Assembly: GCA_016584495.1 (NCBI GenBank)
Contig: WAID01000007.1
Location: 854,001-918,000 of the forward strand
Length of the DNA: 64,000 nucleotides
Source: Celoporthe dispersa
Lineage: Eukaryota > Ascomycota > Sordariomycetes > Diaporthales > Cryphonectriaceae
Direction of reading: 5' to 3'
Of this stretch, positions 22,496 to 34,271 are shown one piece after another. Under the pieces are notes generated by a model. The model did not search any database. It had not been told where the DNA came from and was given only the letters and a program-made list of their open reading frames with translations. Position 1 is the stretch's first letter, and every line of letters starts with the position of its first letter. A program made the translations under genes and the position numbers.

Positions 22496-25400
22496 ATGCA
22501 GAGGGCCAGGACTGGCTCATATGTGTGCTGGAGGTGCCTGTCGAGAGGCGTTCAGCCCAAGCCCTCCTCGGTTCAGAGGCCATACTCGACAACAAGCAGC
22601 CGATTCCTGAGCGCACAAGGCGCGCACGACGCGTTCCGAGATAACCGCAAGGTAAGCAAATACGAAGGCGGCCGAGTGCTCCCAGGCTTTCTGCTGTCCA
22701 GGCCCTGTGGGGATCCCAATTCGATACTGATCTGTGGCGTACGCCTTCTTAAGAACTTCGCAACCGTACAGGAACAGCCCCTTCAACCACGATTCAGCAG
22801 CGACACTCCGCGGATCCGCGACCGCCTGCGACAATGGGGAGGCAGAGAACCAGGGCGATGCGCCCAGGTCGATGCCCGCCGACGCTGGTGAGGCCGGGAG
22901 ACCTCAAAACCTGCTCACCCGACCTCGAAACGCAGACGAGATCGGGCAGATCAAGGGCGAGTGGAGACCAGGTACCGAGCAGCCCATCCAGGACAGCGAT
23001 GGCTCCCTCGATTCCCTCCCCAGCCCAACAGACTTCCAGCCCGGCGACCTCATCGAGGACATGGGGGACGGCGAGAGGATTCCACTCCTGGCGATATGTC
23101 TCGGTTATTTCAATGGCTTCTACCATTTCTACACCATTACGGGCAGGTGGAAGGCGGTGCCGAGGCTGTGGTCACAGTTTGTCATCAGGAACTTTGTCCC
23201 CCGTGAGATGCTGCAGCCCGTCCTCGACAAGCTGCCCAAGGAGAACCTGTCGCGAGAGGCCCTGAGGGCAATGCTGGAGATGAAGCAGGGCCCGGATCGT
23301 GTCACCGGCTCGGAGCTGCTGCACAAGATGGCAAGGTTCCAGCAGAAGGCAGACGAGGTCATACAGAAGTTTGGGATGCAGCTCGAGCAGGCCCACGAGA
23401 TCATGTCCGAGGCGGGAGACAGATATGTGTCCCTGGACCAGATCCAGTCCCGCCTGTTCCAGCACATCAAGGACCCGCTATGGAGCTGGCCAACACCCCC
23501 ACACGTGCTGTATGCTGTGCACCGCGCAGTGTCGGGTGACGATCTGGGCTTCCGCGCCCTCGACACGCTGGGCAGCTCCCGGACGTGGCTGTTCGAGGTC
23601 ACCCCACGTGAGGATGTCGCCCTGATCAAGAACATGCAGACCCTGGTCAGGCTGTTCACTGACATACCCGGCAAGGTCAAGACGACCCTGTCCGACCTGA
23701 CGGCGGCGCAGCTGAAGCAGAGCCAGCTCGGCCGGTTCATCCTCAAGGCCAGGGACGCCATCGACCAGAGCAGACAGTCCCGGGACTGGACCCCACACGG
23801 CATGCTTGGGCCGGCGAAGCAACAGGCACCCCCTGCCCGCACGAGCTGGAGCGATGTGGACATGAGCATCATGCACTTCATGCTGATGTGGGCGGGCCAT
23901 GACCAATTCTCCGTGTCCTCGCGGTACCACTGGATAGGCTCGGCCATACTGCGGGCGACTGCCCGGTACAAAGACAGCGAGTATCTCTCGACGACGGTAG
24001 GCTGGACCTTCCTACAGGAGGTGGGCTACGTCACCCCTTGGGACCTTCACGACCGCTACGTCAAGCGTCTTCCGTCGGTCAAGCTGTCGCGGGAGAGCGG
24101 GTTTGCGCCTCTCCGCCTGGGCCCTGAAGGCATAAAACCATACATCACGCCAGATGTCTTCTATGGCAGGCGGCACGACTGGGCGGGCCTCAGAGCTTTC
24201 GCCATCGACTCAAGGGACACGACTGATGTCGACGATGCTGTGTCGGTCGAGGCAGCGGATGTGCCTGGGGAGCACTGGGTCCACATTCACGTTGCGGACC
24301 CTGCCTCTCAGATCCGACACCAGTGTGCCCTCGGGGAGCGAGCCCGCCTGACCCCCTTGACGCTGTACCTCCCAGGACACTATTCCAACATATGGGGTGT
24401 GAGAGACGAGGTGCAGAAGCTGTTCTCTCTTGCCCCGAACAGGCCCTGCCTCACCTTCAGCGGCAGGATCAACGAGGACGGGGAGATCCTGGAGTCCAAG
24501 ATCACACCCGCCAGGCTGCAGGAGTTTGTCTACATGACGCCAAAAGACGCAAACGCAGCCGTGGGCCTCGGGGGGCACCAGAAGCTCCCAGAACGGGCGG
24601 CGGCCGAGGAGTTCGTGGTGGGCGGGCCGCTGGTAGAGAAGCCGCCGTCGCGAGAGATGACAGCACCCTCCGAGCTACAGCCGCAGGATATCGACTCCCT
24701 GAAGACCCTGTATCGGCTTGCGGAGGCGCGCCATCAGAAGCGCCTTGCCAGAGGCGCCCTGCCGGTCCACATCCCTCGGCCCAGCGCCAAGGTGTCCTTT
24801 GACAGCACCTCGGTAGAGCAAGTGGCACCAGGCCTGATGACCTGCAACGGCGACCCCTCGATCAGCATCTCCTGGGAGGCCAACGAGTCGCCCATGGTGA
24901 CAAGCATCATGCAGCTGGCCGGCGAGATCGCCGGGCGCTGGTGTGCAGACCGCAGCGTCCCCGTGCCTTACCTCCAGCACCCGCTCGTCGACAAGAACCT
25001 CGAGCAGATCAAGTCCTACACCGAGAGAGTGTTCTACCCCTACTTCCTCCGCGGCGAGCAGGCCCCGTCCGAGGCGTGGAGCCTGCTCTTCCACCTCCTG
25101 GGACAGGACGAGCTCTCTACCCGCCCGGGCCGGAACTTCCTCATGGGCACAGAGGCCTACATCAAGGTAACCTCCCCGCTGCGGCGGTACTCGGACCTCA
25201 TCTCGCACTGGCAGATCGAGAACGCCCTCCTGCAGGAGGCGGAGCGGGGCGCCGTCTCGGAGCAGAAGCTCCCCTTCCTCCGCAAGGAGCTCGAGAAGGA
25301 GGTCTTCCCCTGGCTCCGCCTGCGCGAGCGCGTCATCAAGGTCCTCAGCAGCTCCAGGGGCAGCGAGGGCTACCTCCTGCAGAGCGCTGCTGCGGGCGTG

Positions 25401-25755
25401 GAAGTACCCCGACGCCGCCCACTCCTCCAGACTCCCCGACACGTTTAGGCTGACGGTCGAGACCCCGCTGGCGTCCGACGCAGGCGGCGGCGTGAGGCTC
25501 AAGGTCATCACCGGCTCGCTGGACTGGTTCGGCGTCGAGGCATGGCTCGTCCCCGAGGGCCTGGGCCGGCTGGGCCTGAGCATCGCCGACGTCAGGAAGG
25601 GTGATGTCTTCGAGGTGAGGCTGGTGGATCTCAACGTCCACCAGAAGGAGGTCTTTGTGCAGGCGGTCAGGAAGGTCAAGGTGCAGAAGGACGAGGAGGT
25701 GGCCGGGGGAGGCGAGGAGGGGCCGAAGAGGGCCGAGAGGGTGAAGATGCTGTAG
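22496..25755 (+). CDS. cyt-4: Mitochondrial 3'-5' exoribonuclease, RNase II/R family (CYT-4/Dss1 type)
   Basis: RNB-domain enzyme that, by family, degrades and processes mitochondrial RNA (Neurospora CYT-4, yeast Dss1). About 1045 residues. Exon 1 (22496-22651) encodes a mitochondrial presequence with the common fungal pattern YVCWRCL plus Arg/Ser-rich residues. The intron 22652-22771 (GTAAGC...TACAG) leads in phase 0 to a conserved RIRDRLRQW motif. The RNB core shows FAIDSRDTTDVDDAV (about 24200-24245) with the metal-binding Asp cluster, and SPLRRYSDLISHW (about 25174-25215) with the RNB signature arginines. The end resembles an S1-like barrel. Odd points: one extra G in the GGGG at 22836-22839, and one extra base near 25381-25384, each needed to move between conserved frames. 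Both look like sequence errors. Confidence 0.9.
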
Positions 25756-26590
25756 AGCAGGGAGGAACAGTCAGAAAAGAAACAAGGAAAGAAAATAAAA
25801 AAAGACGATCAAGAAACCAGAGCGGCGAGCCCCATGTACCAGGCGGGGATTTTCTCTCTTCAGATTTCTTGCCATGTATGATAGGCAGAGAGGGAGGCGG
25901 AGGATGCAGCGTACGGCACACTGCGGTCCAAAGAGGTAGGTTCTCGCCCCCCCCCCCCCGGGCCTCGAAAGATGTACATATATATGCCCGTCACCACCAT
26001 GCGGACCATAAAAGGTAGATAGATGAGAAAAGACACTCAACAAGATAGACCACCTCCCTGCCAACGCACTGCCCATAATAGCAACCATCCTTCACACATG
26101 TACCTGTCTACATGCTTATACCCCCCCCTCTCTCTCTCTCTCTCTCTCATACCTCACAGGTCACCTCTCAACAACCACCACCACCACCACCGGCCTCACC
26201 ACTAGCGGAGCCCGGTCGACAGTCGCCCCGATCCTAAGCCTAATCTCCTATCTACCTATCCCCATATCTGTTGCTGTTGTTAATGTGGGTTGTCCACGTT
26301 CCCCTCCTTCCGCCTCCTCCTCGGCGTGAGACCAAACGCCTCCGCCGGGGGGGGGGGGAGAAGAAGACGTTTTACTCCGGTGAGCCGGGTGGAGCGCCAA
26401 TATACCTTGACAACGTTCGGGGGCGGGAAACAAGTGGGCATGTTTTTGGTTTTTATCAGACGATCGTCAGACTATACACATGACATTGTTATGATACGTA
26501 TATATATGTTGTTTTAGCCTGGGTGAGGGCTTTCCAAAGGTTATTTATTGTACGCTGATTTGTCTCGTAAACCCCCCATTTTTTCCATGT

Positions 26591-26603
26591 GGGGGGGGGG
26601 GGG
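26591..26603. repeat. Poly-G run (13 G)
   Basis: Thirteen consecutive G. Seen directly. One of several unusually long G or C runs in this spacer; a site where indel errors and G-quadruplexes are both likely. Confidence 0.9.
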
Positions 26604-27597
26604 AGGTCCCTAATATATAAAGAGAGCGCGCACGCACACACATACACACACAGAGAGAGATGATGATGAAGAAGAAGGGGCCCGCCTTGACGTGCCCTCC
26701 TCCGTTCTCCTGCTTTACTCTTTTGTTGTGGCCCTCCAGTTCCTTCCTATGGACTTGGACACCTCCAACTAGTGATCCATGAGGGCAGTGTTCCGAGAGA
26801 GAGAAAAAAAAAGACTAACAACAAAAAACAAGACTCCATCTTCACTTCCTCTCGAGTATCCTGCGCTGGTACGAGGCCACGCACGTTGGTCATGGTTTTC
26901 TCTACCAAAAGATTCAATGATGCCGCACCCTTTTGAGATACTGTTTGTGGCTCCCCCCGTCGGGTTCGGGACCTTGTTGGGAAAAACACTCCCTTCACAC
27001 CCCTTCCCCCCCTCTCCTCTCAGAACGCCGCTTGAAAAAAAAAAAAAAACATCGCAAAGAGGAATCAAATGACCAGTCCGCAAAGTGAGCACCCGCCCTC
27101 GCCCCCCAATCCTTGTTGCTTTTGGTTGAACTCCAATTATTTTTGAAAACCAGATTCCGTAATGCGCCAATATGGCAACAGACACAGGCTCCTCACACGA
27201 TGCGAGGGATGATCCCACTGCCGCCTTCCAGTTCCATGTTGGAACGAGTCTCCTCCCTCACCACTCAAGCCTCCTGCTCGGTGCACGCCCCGGGAAACCA
27301 TTCTCCCCAGCCAAGGAGAAATCAGGCTGTCCGGGGGTACGGGGTAGCGCTGGATGCCTTTTTCGGTTTTCAAGATGTGGTTCCAAGGTTAAAAAAATAA
27401 ATAAAAAAACGCCTTTCGTTATGCTGATAACGTAGTCGAGGTTCGATTATGCTGTCGAGTTCGGATGCTTTGGGTGTCGAGGAGGCCCCGTAGAGGCCTT
27501 GATTAGTTTGGTGAGGATGCGGTAAGAAATTGCAACGCTCAAAACCATGACGCGGAACGCTCCATGGATGCTAATCGTACAATCGGTCGCAGAACAG

Positions 27598-27712
27598 GAT
27601 GATGATGATGATGATGCTAGATGTGTGGTGTGTGTGTGTGTGTGTGTGTGTGTACTTGTGTTTTTGTGTATGTGTTTTTTGTGTGCTAGATGTGGTGTGT
27701 GTGTGTGTGTGT
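27598..27712. repeat. (GAT)6 followed by two (TG)n microsatellites
   Basis: Six GAT units, then a TG run to about 27653, a T/TG-rich interval and a second TG run to about 27712. Seen directly, just downstream (3') of the Reg1-like stop codon. Confidence 0.9.
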
Positions 27713-27861
27713 GCGTGTGTGACTGCGCACGAGACATGCTGCAATGCCCCGCCGCGGCAGAAAGTGAAAGACAGCCATTGACAGAAGTGCTCAATCATCG
27801 CGTGGGTATCGAGGAGATGAGATCTGGGGGGCCTTCTTTTTCTGAACGAGCAAAGTCAACA

Positions 27862-29760
27862 TCAACGCCTCCACCCGACGTTCCAAACCACATGGGCGAT
27901 ATCCCGGGCCGTATTTACCGTGTCAAGAACGAAGCCAACGATCCCCTCCGAGGCCGTCTCGCCTTCCTCATAGGGCATGAACATACCGGATTCGGTCCTC
28001 TTCATACCGGCTGGTGCTGCGTTCAGACTGCTCGAAGAGGCGCTGCGACGGAACCCTGCTGAAGATGACGACGACGACGACGACCCGAACCCGCCAGGCG
28101 GTGGCGATCGCAGGCCGGGACCGCCGCCGAACCCGTCGTCCGCTGCCTCGTCTTCGTCCTCGTCCGACTCGTCAACAAGGAACATCTTCCCAGACGACCT
28201 GGAGGGCCGGAGGGTCTCCTGCGACGACGACGGCGACAGCATGGGGCTCCGGTAGGAGTGCTTCATGGCCGTCTCGACAGGCTCTGGCGTGTCGTCGTCT
28301 CGGTATTTGAGGGTGGTCGGCGGCAGCGGGTTGAGCATCTTCTTGTCCGAGCTCTCGTGTCCGCTCGGTTTCCTGCGCAGGATGGGCCTCCGCCTCCGGG
28401 TGTTGGTTCGCTTCATGACGATCCCGTCGTCGGACTCGCTGTCGTAGCCGAGGTTGAACCGGTCCGAGTCCATGGCGTCGTCGTCGTCGTCGTCATCGTC
28501 GCCCTTGACGTCGACTGCTATGCACTGCTCCACCTGCTCGTTGAAGTGGATGTGTTTCCGCTCGCCGTCCGGGCTGATGATGCCGGACGTTGATGAGGAG
28601 GGCGCGGTGCTCAGGTCCTCCTTGCTCATCCTCCGCGAGGAGAACGGGAAGGTCACGTAGTCGGTAGCGGCCCGTGCCAGCCTCGGCCTCGCGGACACCC
28701 GTATGCCGCGTGGTAGCTCCCTCTGCTGTGCCTGGACGGCGGCCGCGGCCTGTTTCACCAGGGAGGACGACGAGAGTGACTTCTGCAGCATGACCTCGGA
28801 CATGCTGCGCTTCTTGAGGATCGGCTTCTTCTTGGACTGTGACTGTATGAACGAGTTGGACTTGGAGATCCCAGCCCTGGAGTCGTGGCTCGACCCGGAC
28901 AGGCTGCTGCTCTTCCCCGGCAGGAGAGGACCGTAGAGCCAGGTGACATCGCAGTCTTTTAGCCTGTGAGATCAGTCAGCGGGGGCGCGCGCCCTATGTG
29001 GTGGTGGTGGTGGTGGTGAGTGAGTGAGGCCTTGTGCGGCGGGCAGTATGACGAACCAGTTCAGGGTCTCTGGAGAGATGGTCTTGAGGTGGTTCTTGGC
29101 CTTCATCCAGGTCCTCCAGGACGCATTCTCCAGCCGCGCGGCGTTGTTGAAGTTGTCCCTGTTGGACACGATATGTTTCCACGACGACCATATGTCCTCC
29201 ATCCTCCAGTCGTGCGACAGGTAGTCGACATGGCGGGTAGGCTGGTCGCCGACGGCCGTGTCGTCGGCGGCGGGGACATTGTCCCAGAGGTCAGGGGTGT
29301 GTGGGACGGAGGCGGTCGTGGAGGTCTCGTTGCCGGAGCTGGCAGCTCGTGGGCTGGGCGGGGGCTCGAGCTCCTCTGGGGAGTTTGTCTCGAAGCCGTT
29401 GTTGTATTCCGGGAACACGATGTCGTCGTCCTCGTCGTCCAGGGCCCGTAATATAGGATCGTCGCAGGGATCGCTCTCGGTGGACAGGGAGAGGTTGCTG
29501 GCGGGCGTCGAGGAGCATGACAGGTCGGCTGTCGAGACCTGTATCGTCCTGGGGGAGGAGGGCGCCGTGGAGCTGGTGGAGTCGGCGAGTATGTTCTTGA
29601 CGGGCGGTGGTGACTGGTAGAGATCGTGTATCCTGGAGGCCGAGGCAGACGTGTGAAAGCCGCCGGACTGCCTCGTGGAGAACTTGGCCTGGGACTGCGA
29701 GCGGCGGAGGCCAGAGGGAGCAAAATAGGTGCTCTCCTCGGAGGTTATCACCACGGCCAT
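27862..29760 (-). CDS. Protein phosphatase 1 regulatory subunit, Reg1/Hex2-like (DUF1752 family)
   Basis: 601 residues in two exons (29760-29057 and 28963-27862) joined by an intron with donor GTTCGT and acceptor TCACAG that restores a Trp codon. The conserved core (about residues 180-250) contains DYLSHDWRMEDIWSSW, RLENASWRTW and SPETLNW, then LKDCDVTWLYGP across the splice. A second conserved patch, KHIHFNEQVEQC (about residue 390), contains an RVxF-type PP1 docking sequence as in yeast Reg1. The remainder is disordered, with poly-Asp (28478-28501) and poly-Ser tracts and an SKSNSF/KKPILKKRS region. In yeast Reg1 directs Glc7 phosphatase to Snf1 for glucose repression; the same role here is inference. 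No frame breaks. Confidence 0.85.
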
Positions 29761-32700
29761 GTCGGTGGTTGTGACGGCGGGTGATCAGTTGGGCGATATG
29801 TCCAAGATCACCTCTGTAGATTGTGCTGCAGATCGTGATATAGGGTCCGTCATCGGTACGCGATCCAGCCGGCGGACGTAGGACGGGAAAGGGTTCTTCT
29901 CTCTTGTCTGTGTGTGTGGGTGTGGGTGTGGGCGGGTGTGTGGGAGGCTGCTGGGCGATTGGGTTTCTCGAGATTGTTTCAGGGCTGGGGTGGGTAGCAG
30001 TCGTGAACCGCGAACGGTGACTACCAGGCCCTCTCGGACTGCCTGTACTTATTTTCTGCGTGGGCCCAGCAAAGCAGGCAGTGAAGCGCCGTAGGGCGGT
30101 GGAGATTGACAGGGCGGAGGTGGAGCTCGGCGTGCCTGGTCGGCTGGATACGGGCTGTGGTCGAGGGAGATGAGGTGCCAAACACGCAGCCAAAAGCTCT
30201 GAAGAAGGGTGCCTCGGCCCTGCGGGTCTCTTCCTGCTGTCTCTCTCTGGGGGGGGGGGGGACGGGGGAGAGAGAAGAGCGCGAGGTAGCAGCAAAGGAG
30301 CAGCGAGTGACTGGGAGGATGGTCTGCAGATGGACAGACCTGGCTCGAGGGAGGGGGGGGAGCAGGAGGGGGTTTTTAAGAATATATGATGTCGGGAGGA
30401 GGAGAGAGAGAGGGCAAACGACAAGAGAAAGAAGGGAGCGAGAGAGAAAAAAAAAGAGACAGGCCTTTTCCACTCAAGTATGCAAGACTTGGGAATGACG
30501 GGGGTGGGCAGCAGGCAAGATGAGGTGGCAGACCAAGTAGTTTAAAAAAAGGCGCGCGATGGGGATGGGTGCAGCGTTTTGAACCGCAGAACCGGAGACA
30601 GGTATGGGGGAGTGAAAGGCAAACGGGATGCGTACATGGGTCAAGGCTAGGCCCCCCCTAGCCAAGGTCAACTCAAAAGGCGATCTGGGAAAGGATGGGG
30701 AGAGGGGGGGGCGGCAGGTTATGGTGGAGGGCCCAACCGGGGTTCTAGGCTTTTTCACCCACTTCGATACGGAGCTGCATGAGAGGGAAGGGAAAAAAAA
30801 AAGGAAAGGAAAAAAAGAAGAGGATCTAGTCCTGATCCAGTACTAACGGCCCTTTTTTTTCTTTCCCTTTTTTTTCTCCCTCTCTTCTTCTCTTTTGTAC
30901 TGTCTCTCTCTCTTTGTTCTCGACTCCTTCTACTCCTACCGCTCCCATCATCCAAATGTGACTGTGCCTTCTACCACTTTATATATATATATACCATTCA
31001 GAAAGTGGTCTACACAAGAGAACAGGTCATGACAAACACCACCACCTGAACAGACAGGCACACTGATTGCCGGTCCGAGGGCGGGTTTGTTGAGAAGCGC
31101 GAGAGCCAACCCCAGATAATGTGGCACATTACGCCATAGGTGATGAACGAGAAACCCAAAGACTGCTCCTGCATAGGGGGACATGGGAGGGCTGATTGGC
31201 TTTTACATCTGCCACGCCTTGAAGGTGGGAGGAGATCTGTGTTGACAAGGGGGAGGGGGCCGAGGGGACAGTAAACCCTGTTCTTTTTTTTTTTTAATAT
31301 ACGAGCGGGTAGTATTGTGCATGCGTGCATGCGTGCATGTGTGTGTCTGTGTGTGTGTGTCTTATCAGACATGAACGAAGGCGTAGGAGGCGAGCCAGAC
31401 CGTCTGTCTCCTCAGGCCAGCGAGGCTCGGCTAGGAGGGATCGCTTGTATGCGACACTAGCGAGCAGGAGGACCTCTTGGTGGAGAGCGCAGGGCAAGGA
31501 TACTCTGATGAGAAGAGGCACGGACCCGAGGAACAACGACCGCATCAGGATCCTAGGTACTGAACCTCTTCTTCTGTTGACGGGTGCACCTGGCCTGGGA
31601 TCTCGTTCCTGGCACGCCCTCCCCGCCCGTCCCGCTGCTGCTGTGCTGTGCTGTTGCTGTGCTGGCCCCGGACTGGCCCCCCGTCTGTGGAGATGTGTCG
31701 GTTTGCCAACCTGGGGTGCAGCGATGTGTACAGGGCTCGTCACGGGTGGTGAGAGGGCATGCTGGAATGGTAGGTGCTGGTAGCCCTGTAACCACAGTGG
31801 TACGTGCGCCCGCCCCGGGGGTCTGCCCTGGTTCTGGGGCGCTGTGGTCTTGTCTCGGTTCCCCACGCAGGAAGTGGTCACTTGACCTGTCCAGCGAGAT
31901 TATCATCCTGCCAGCGTAACAACAAGCAATCACTCTATAAAAAGAGAAGAGCCCCATTGCACAGGTGATCTGTAGGTCCTCCCTCCCGCCAGACAAGGAC
32001 AAGAAGAAGAAGAGCTCTCTCGTTGGTTTTTTTTCCTCCATCTTTTTATTTTTTTATTCCTTCTTTTTCTCTCTGCTGAAATAATCACCTGCACAGAGAA
32101 GCCGTCTTTACCCTTTGGGGTAGCAATTCGTTTTTTTTTTTTTTTTTTTAACTGGGGCCGCGGCGGTGCGTGTTCAAGATCCCAGACCTGGGGTCGAGGT
32201 CGACTGGCTGAGGATTGTTTTCAGCAGGCAAGCCACTGGAGCACGGACTGTGTGGGGAGCCGCACAACGGGGGTTGAGCTGGTTCCTGAATCCGGGGGGG
32301 GGGATCGATGTCAGGAGCTGCCAGATCCAGGCCGAGCTCTCTTGCAAATCCTGGGGTCCCCTTCTCTTTCTCCTCCTTCTTTCTTTCTTCCTGGTTTTCC
32401 TTTCCCTTTCTTTTTCTTTTTTTTTTCTTTTCTTTCTCTTTCTTTTCTTCTGCGGAGAGCTCTGGGGTCGGACCATCTCTGCATTCCGGGGGGGGTGAAG
32501 AGGGGGAAGAGGAGGACGGTGTGGCGGGAGGGGGGCCAGGCAGGCAGGACGCCCCTCTCCTCAAGCTTCTGAGACCTCGACCTTGCTCCTCTCGGATTCG
32601 GGATTCTGATGTCATCATAACCCCAGGAATGTATTGTACAGACAACGTCGCTGCTCCTCCTTGCTTTGCTCTCCTGCCGTCGGCTGCTGGGCTGCTCGAT

Positions 32701-33180
32701 CCTTGAGCTCTACCCCGAGGCTGCGAGATCCCCCAGGCCCAGGGCCTCGATCAGGTGCTGCGGAGAGGACCACCCGCCCCCCTGATTGGCCAGAGGACCC
32801 CTGGATCTTGACGTATGCCAGCAAGCCCTATTCTGGATCAGAGCAAACGTCGAAAGGCCTCTCTGGGACCGTTCGTTTGCAGCAGGCAGCCCACGCTCAC
32901 CGCCTGCTCCCTGCGGGTTGTGCGACCGTAAATCCTGTCTCTCACCAAGGTAACCGTACTTTTACTCCCAACCCAAAACCCCTCCCGCCTGGGGCTGTGG
33001 TCCTTGTGTCCGGAGCCGAGCTCCCGACTTCTCCCGCCCTCCTCGTCCTGCTACTGCATGCCGTGCACTGGGGACTAACGTCACGCCTGGCAGGACGGGT
33101 CGCCCCGAATATCATCCATCGTATCTGGGTGGAAAACCAACTGCACAGGGATGGTGATGTTGTTAGCGGGCTCGTCTTCC

Positions 33181-33204
33181 ATCATCATCATCATCATCAT
33201 CATC
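33181..33204. repeat. (ATC)8 microsatellite
   Basis: Eight ATC units; read as CAT it would give a poly-His frame that I do not believe is expressed. Seen directly. Confidence 0.9.
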
Positions 33205-34235
33205 GCCTGTGTCGTCCTGCGCAGATCCTCACACCGTAGGATTGAAAGGCCTCCCTGCGGCCGACAATTGACCAACCAGGCTTTCCGCTAACCTATATCT
33301 TCTCCTGCTAAAAACCCAAATGCACGCTTGGTCTAGTGCCCAGTAACTATGATAGCTAGGCCCCAAGGTTCCAAACCAACGCCCGGGCGGGCCTGCTTAG
33401 CCTCCCCCCCCCCCCTTTATGACCTTCACAGCTGCCTTGCCTGCCAGCCAGCCTCCTGGCTATCCTGGTCTCACAGCGGTAGTACGGCCATGGGCCATCA
33501 GGGTGTGTGTCTTGCTCTTGACACAGCTGGAGGAGGAAGATGCCCAGCCTTTTTGAGAACCCGACGATGTTGGACTTTCTACAGGGCCGTGCATGCCTCC
33601 CAGGCCCTTTTCCTCGACCATCCGAAACGCCTGTGGTCACCGTCTGTATCCTGGATATCTGATCAGGCCGGATGTAGGTAGCCGTTTCCTCTGGCCCACC
33701 CGCGGTCAGGCCTTCAGACTCCCGAGAACAATGAGCAGCGTCGGGAACGGGTGGGCTAGACAGGAGCACTCTGAACCGTCGGGGAAGAGCAGGAGGGGCG
33801 GCGGGCCTGGTTACCTCCACGGTGGTAGGTAGCAATGAACACAGTAGGTAGCTAGGCACGCAGCAGGAGCCGCCAGGACCCTGATCGTCGTCCGCGGTGC
33901 TACCACAAGCACAGAGGAGGCGGTCTCTGTCCCACAGAGCAAAGCTCCGATGTACCATCCATCACGGAAGTAGCTAGCGTTGATAGCCACTGGAAGCGGG
34001 CGAATCCCAGGGCCCCATCTTGATTCTGCTATTGGTATCGCTAGCGACAATCTAGCGAGCCACCCCTCCCCTCTCTTCCTTTTTTTTTTTTTTTTTTGGC
34101 GAGGGGATCTCGCGGTCAGATATCGAGATCTGATCTTACAAAGAAAAGAGACGAGAGACGGCAAAAGTCTGTTTCACGACATGTTCTAGGCGAGGATGAA
34201 TGAACACTACCATGGTACTAATTATGATACGCACG

Positions 34236-34238
<3 letters not shown>

Positions 34239-34267
<29 letters not shown>
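34239..34267. repeat. (AC)n microsatellite
   Basis: About 14 AC units, immediately after a GCACGCGTAC stretch. Seen directly. Confidence 0.95.

Positions 34268-34271
<4 letters not shown>

Larger units (their letters stand above)
25756..27861. other. Spacer, tail-to-tail between CYT-4-like gene (+) and Reg1-like gene (-)
   Basis: No gene supported. Holds both 3'-UTRs, poly-C and poly-G runs (about 25949-25960, 26347-26358, 26591-26603), CT and CA repeats (26128-26148, 26630-26651), a GAT run at 27598-27615 and two TG runs (about 27629-27653 and 27695-27712). Confidence 0.5.

Noticed and set aside
24675..25679. 334-codon minus-strand frame over the CYT-4-like gene
   Set aside because: Antisense shadow; the plus strand carries the RNB signature.
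32634..33239. 201-codon frame with a poly-His stretch
   Set aside because: The poly-His comes from the (ATC)8 microsatellite. No domain and no splicing support.
33356..33958. 200-codon minus-strand frame in the gene desert
   Set aside because: Low-complexity sequence, no recognisable family, no supporting splice sites or promoter context.
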